Origin: Aptenodytes patagonicus
Taxonomy: Eukaryota; Chordata; Aves; Sphenisciformes; Spheniscidae
NCBI RefSeq assembly: GCF_965638725.1
Contig: NC_134949.1
Span: 127,594,294 to 127,658,293 of the forward strand
DNA: 64,000 nucleotides
Direction of reading: 5' to 3'
A program made the translations under genes and the position numbers. The number at the start of each line of letters is the position of its first letter. Position 1 is the stretch's first letter. Positions 61,701 through 64,000 of this stretch are shown in pieces. The notes under the pieces are model-generated. The model ran no database searches, was not told where the DNA came from, and saw nothing but the letters and a program-made list of their open reading frames with translations.

Positions 61701-64000
61701 TCACCATGCCATTCAACATTACTTTTATCATATGTATTTGCTTCCTTAGAGGGATCCCTTACTTGTTAATTTTAAATAACAATTTTAACTTACCTTTCCT
61801 GCCCCACCTTCTAGGTAGGTAGAATGTGGCAATAAGTAAAGGGTGCAGTACTGGCAAGCAGAGAGTTACAGTCCTCCTCAAACCACAGAGTGAATACACA
61901 AGAGCAAGCTCATTTCTGTTCTGCAGAGGTACTTAATTCTGACCATCAGGAAAATTTTGGTAGGCAGGCGAATTTAAGATTCTTATACTACACCCATCAT
62001 AATATCAGCTCTTGTGAATGAGTATTTTGGTCTGTATGTTCAGTCCTTTGGACCTCTATGAGTTTCCAAGAAAGAGGTTTGAAAGTACAAGTAAGGGACA
62101 GGAGAAAGTCCCAGCCGATTTCACCTGGGTACTGGACATTAGCATTTTGTTGCCACTGGATTAGGTTAGACTCCTGTCTGCGAGCCAGAAACTGTTGATC
62201 TTTGCTTATGTACAGGTAACAATGAGATCCAGAGAGTTTTGTACTTTCTGTTCTTACCTTGTTTGATAATGCTAATGGGACATGATTATGTAGTGTGGTG
62301 TTTTGGTGGTTTTTTTTTTTCTTGTCTGCCCTAACACTCATAGAATTTGAGAAAATCTTGTCTCTGTTTTGAGTATTTAATTCTTGACTTCCTTTTATAT
62401 CTGCTTGCCTTGAAGATGGAGCTAAAAGCATGGACAAATACCATTAATTATTTGGGTCTGGAGAACGAAATTGTCTGTTCTGAATTGGAGGACACCACCA
62501 TAAACAGCTTCTACAATACAGGACAAGATGGCCTTTTGAAATCTGTTCAATTACTTTATTTCTTTTTTTTTTTCCTGCTGAATGGAAATAGTTGTCTGTT
62601 CAGGTATTAATAAGGGCAGGTGATTCTCATTCTTACAGTAGTCCTCAGCGATTCTCTTCTGCAAAAGAAACAGTAAGCCTACACTTTTAGCTCCTTCTTA
62701 ATTATAAAAAAGATGGGAAAACAACTTTGGTCAGCACAGACGGTAATTTCTTTGGTGTCTAAGGATAGTCTTGAACTGCATTGTTCAAGGCCAAGGGTAT
62801 AATTTGCTTTCATATGCTGAGACCAAAATGATTATCAACCTATCTTCAATGATTATCTGCTGCCCTAGCAAAAAAGTTTAAGGCTTCTTTTTTTTCTTTT
62901 CTTTCTTTTGTTGAACAGTGTCTTCAAAAGGATTAAGTATTGTACAGAAAGAAAGATAGATATAGAGCGTCTCTTATTTAAGATGACTGTTCTGTTTTTC
63001 AAAACCTGACTCATATAATTAACACAATAGAAGTAGAAGAAGGATGAATCAATCGAAAGAAATGTTCCTACTGACTAGCCCTTATTTTTGTTACAGATCA
63101 AAGGCTGAAAAAGCCTAACCCTTAAACAAAAAATAAATACAAAGATAAAATAATGTATTTTCTCCTTGCAATACTCAAAGATTGTCCTAAATTACATACC
63201 TGAAACAAGAATTGTGGCTCTAGATTCATACTTCAAATGAAGCTTGCGGAAGCATGGTTTTCTTCCTTGCCTCTGTTTTTGTTCTCGTAAAAAAGGTAAA
63301 CAATGGACAGATGAGTTTAAAAAAACCCCAAAACTCCCAACCCCTCTGGGAAGGCTTATTCATAGTTATGTAAACAGCATTTTCTTGTTATGTGGATGTC
63401 AGTATATGTAGTTGCAGAAGTACGGTGAATACCATGTGCAAGGTGAGGCCCTGAAAAAGACTTGTAATCCAAAAGGTCCTAACAAGGTGGTTCCTGGCAG
63501 TCTGGATTTCTAGGAAAAGGCTTTACCAGAACTTTCCAGAAGTGCTTGTCCAGATTAACCCACCTATGAAGAAAGGATGGCTCTGGCCCTCTAGGAGCTC
63601 TGATGTACTGTGAGAACTTTGAACTTCTGAGAAGATTGTAGGAGATGGACTCTCGACCTGTATGGTAAACTGGAAGGGGAGTAGGACAGGTCTGAGAGAG
63701 GACAAGAAAGTGGAAACCTCCTTGAAACGAAATGAAATAAAATAGGGGTGGTGGTCACTCTTTCAGCTCTTAACTGCTTGAAGACAGACTAGACTGAGGC
63801 AAAGAACTGGGAAAAATACTGGGATCTCACTTAACAGTAGTAGTTTATGTTTGTGTAGCACTGTAAACTAAGAGATCCCAAATTTCTTTACAAACTTTTT
63901 ACAGAAATCCTTTTCAACTACTAATGCAAAATGACCAATTTGAAAAAGTAGACTAATTTCAACCTGCCTAAAAGAAGTGCAGCTAGGACTGCTGATGTGC
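58731..64000. other. PDXK: PDXK intron 1 (partial)
   Basis: CpG-rich for the first few hundred bases, then AT-rich. It holds a TA dinucleotide run at about 60676-60692 and T runs near 62310 and 62565. No exon, RNA gene or recognisable transposon seen. Confidence 0.65.

Overview
This window looks like avian nuclear DNA. It has compact GT-AG introns, two strong CpG islands, and CR1 LINE fragments carrying the bird-type 3' end (a short run resembling ATTCTATG). Three protein-coding genes can be read by joining exons. They lie in the same order and orientation as human 21q22.3: HSF2BP (minus strand), RRP1B (plus strand), PDXK (plus strand). The species cannot be named from the sequence alone.

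Layout. Positions 1-18367 hold the first five coding exons of HSF2BP (MEILB2), read right to left; its 3' exons lie beyond the left edge. The introns contain a striking exact-length 453-bp inverted repeat (10582-11034 and 11957-12409), a (GA)n microsatellite, one CR1 fragment and a large unclassified stretch. Positions 18368-19033 form a 666-bp CpG-island promoter between the divergent HSF2BP and RRP1B start codons. Positions 19034-41924 hold the complete RRP1B coding sequence: 16 exons, 2262 nt including the stop, 753 codons, with every junction in phase. A T-rich 3' UTR follows, probably ending near 45 kb. About 45.1-57.4 kb is intergenic DNA with one CR1 and several small tandem duplications. 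From 57.4 to 59.3 kb is the PDXK CpG island, with PDXK coding exon 1 at 58638-58730. The rest of the window is PDXK intron 1.

How the genes relate. The three products do not form a pathway: HSF2BP recruits BRCA2 in meiotic recombination, RRP1B is a nucleolar ribosome-biogenesis and PP1-docking protein, and PDXK makes pyridoxal 5'-phosphate. The shared feature is the divergent promoter, which pairs a germline-biased gene with a housekeeping gene.

I found no CRISPR array, operon, tRNA or rRNA gene, and no convincing unknown gene system. The most unusual feature is the 453-bp inverted repeat with a 922-bp spacer. Secondary points are an orphan exon-like segment, an 80-bp tandem repeat and a 20-nt microexon.
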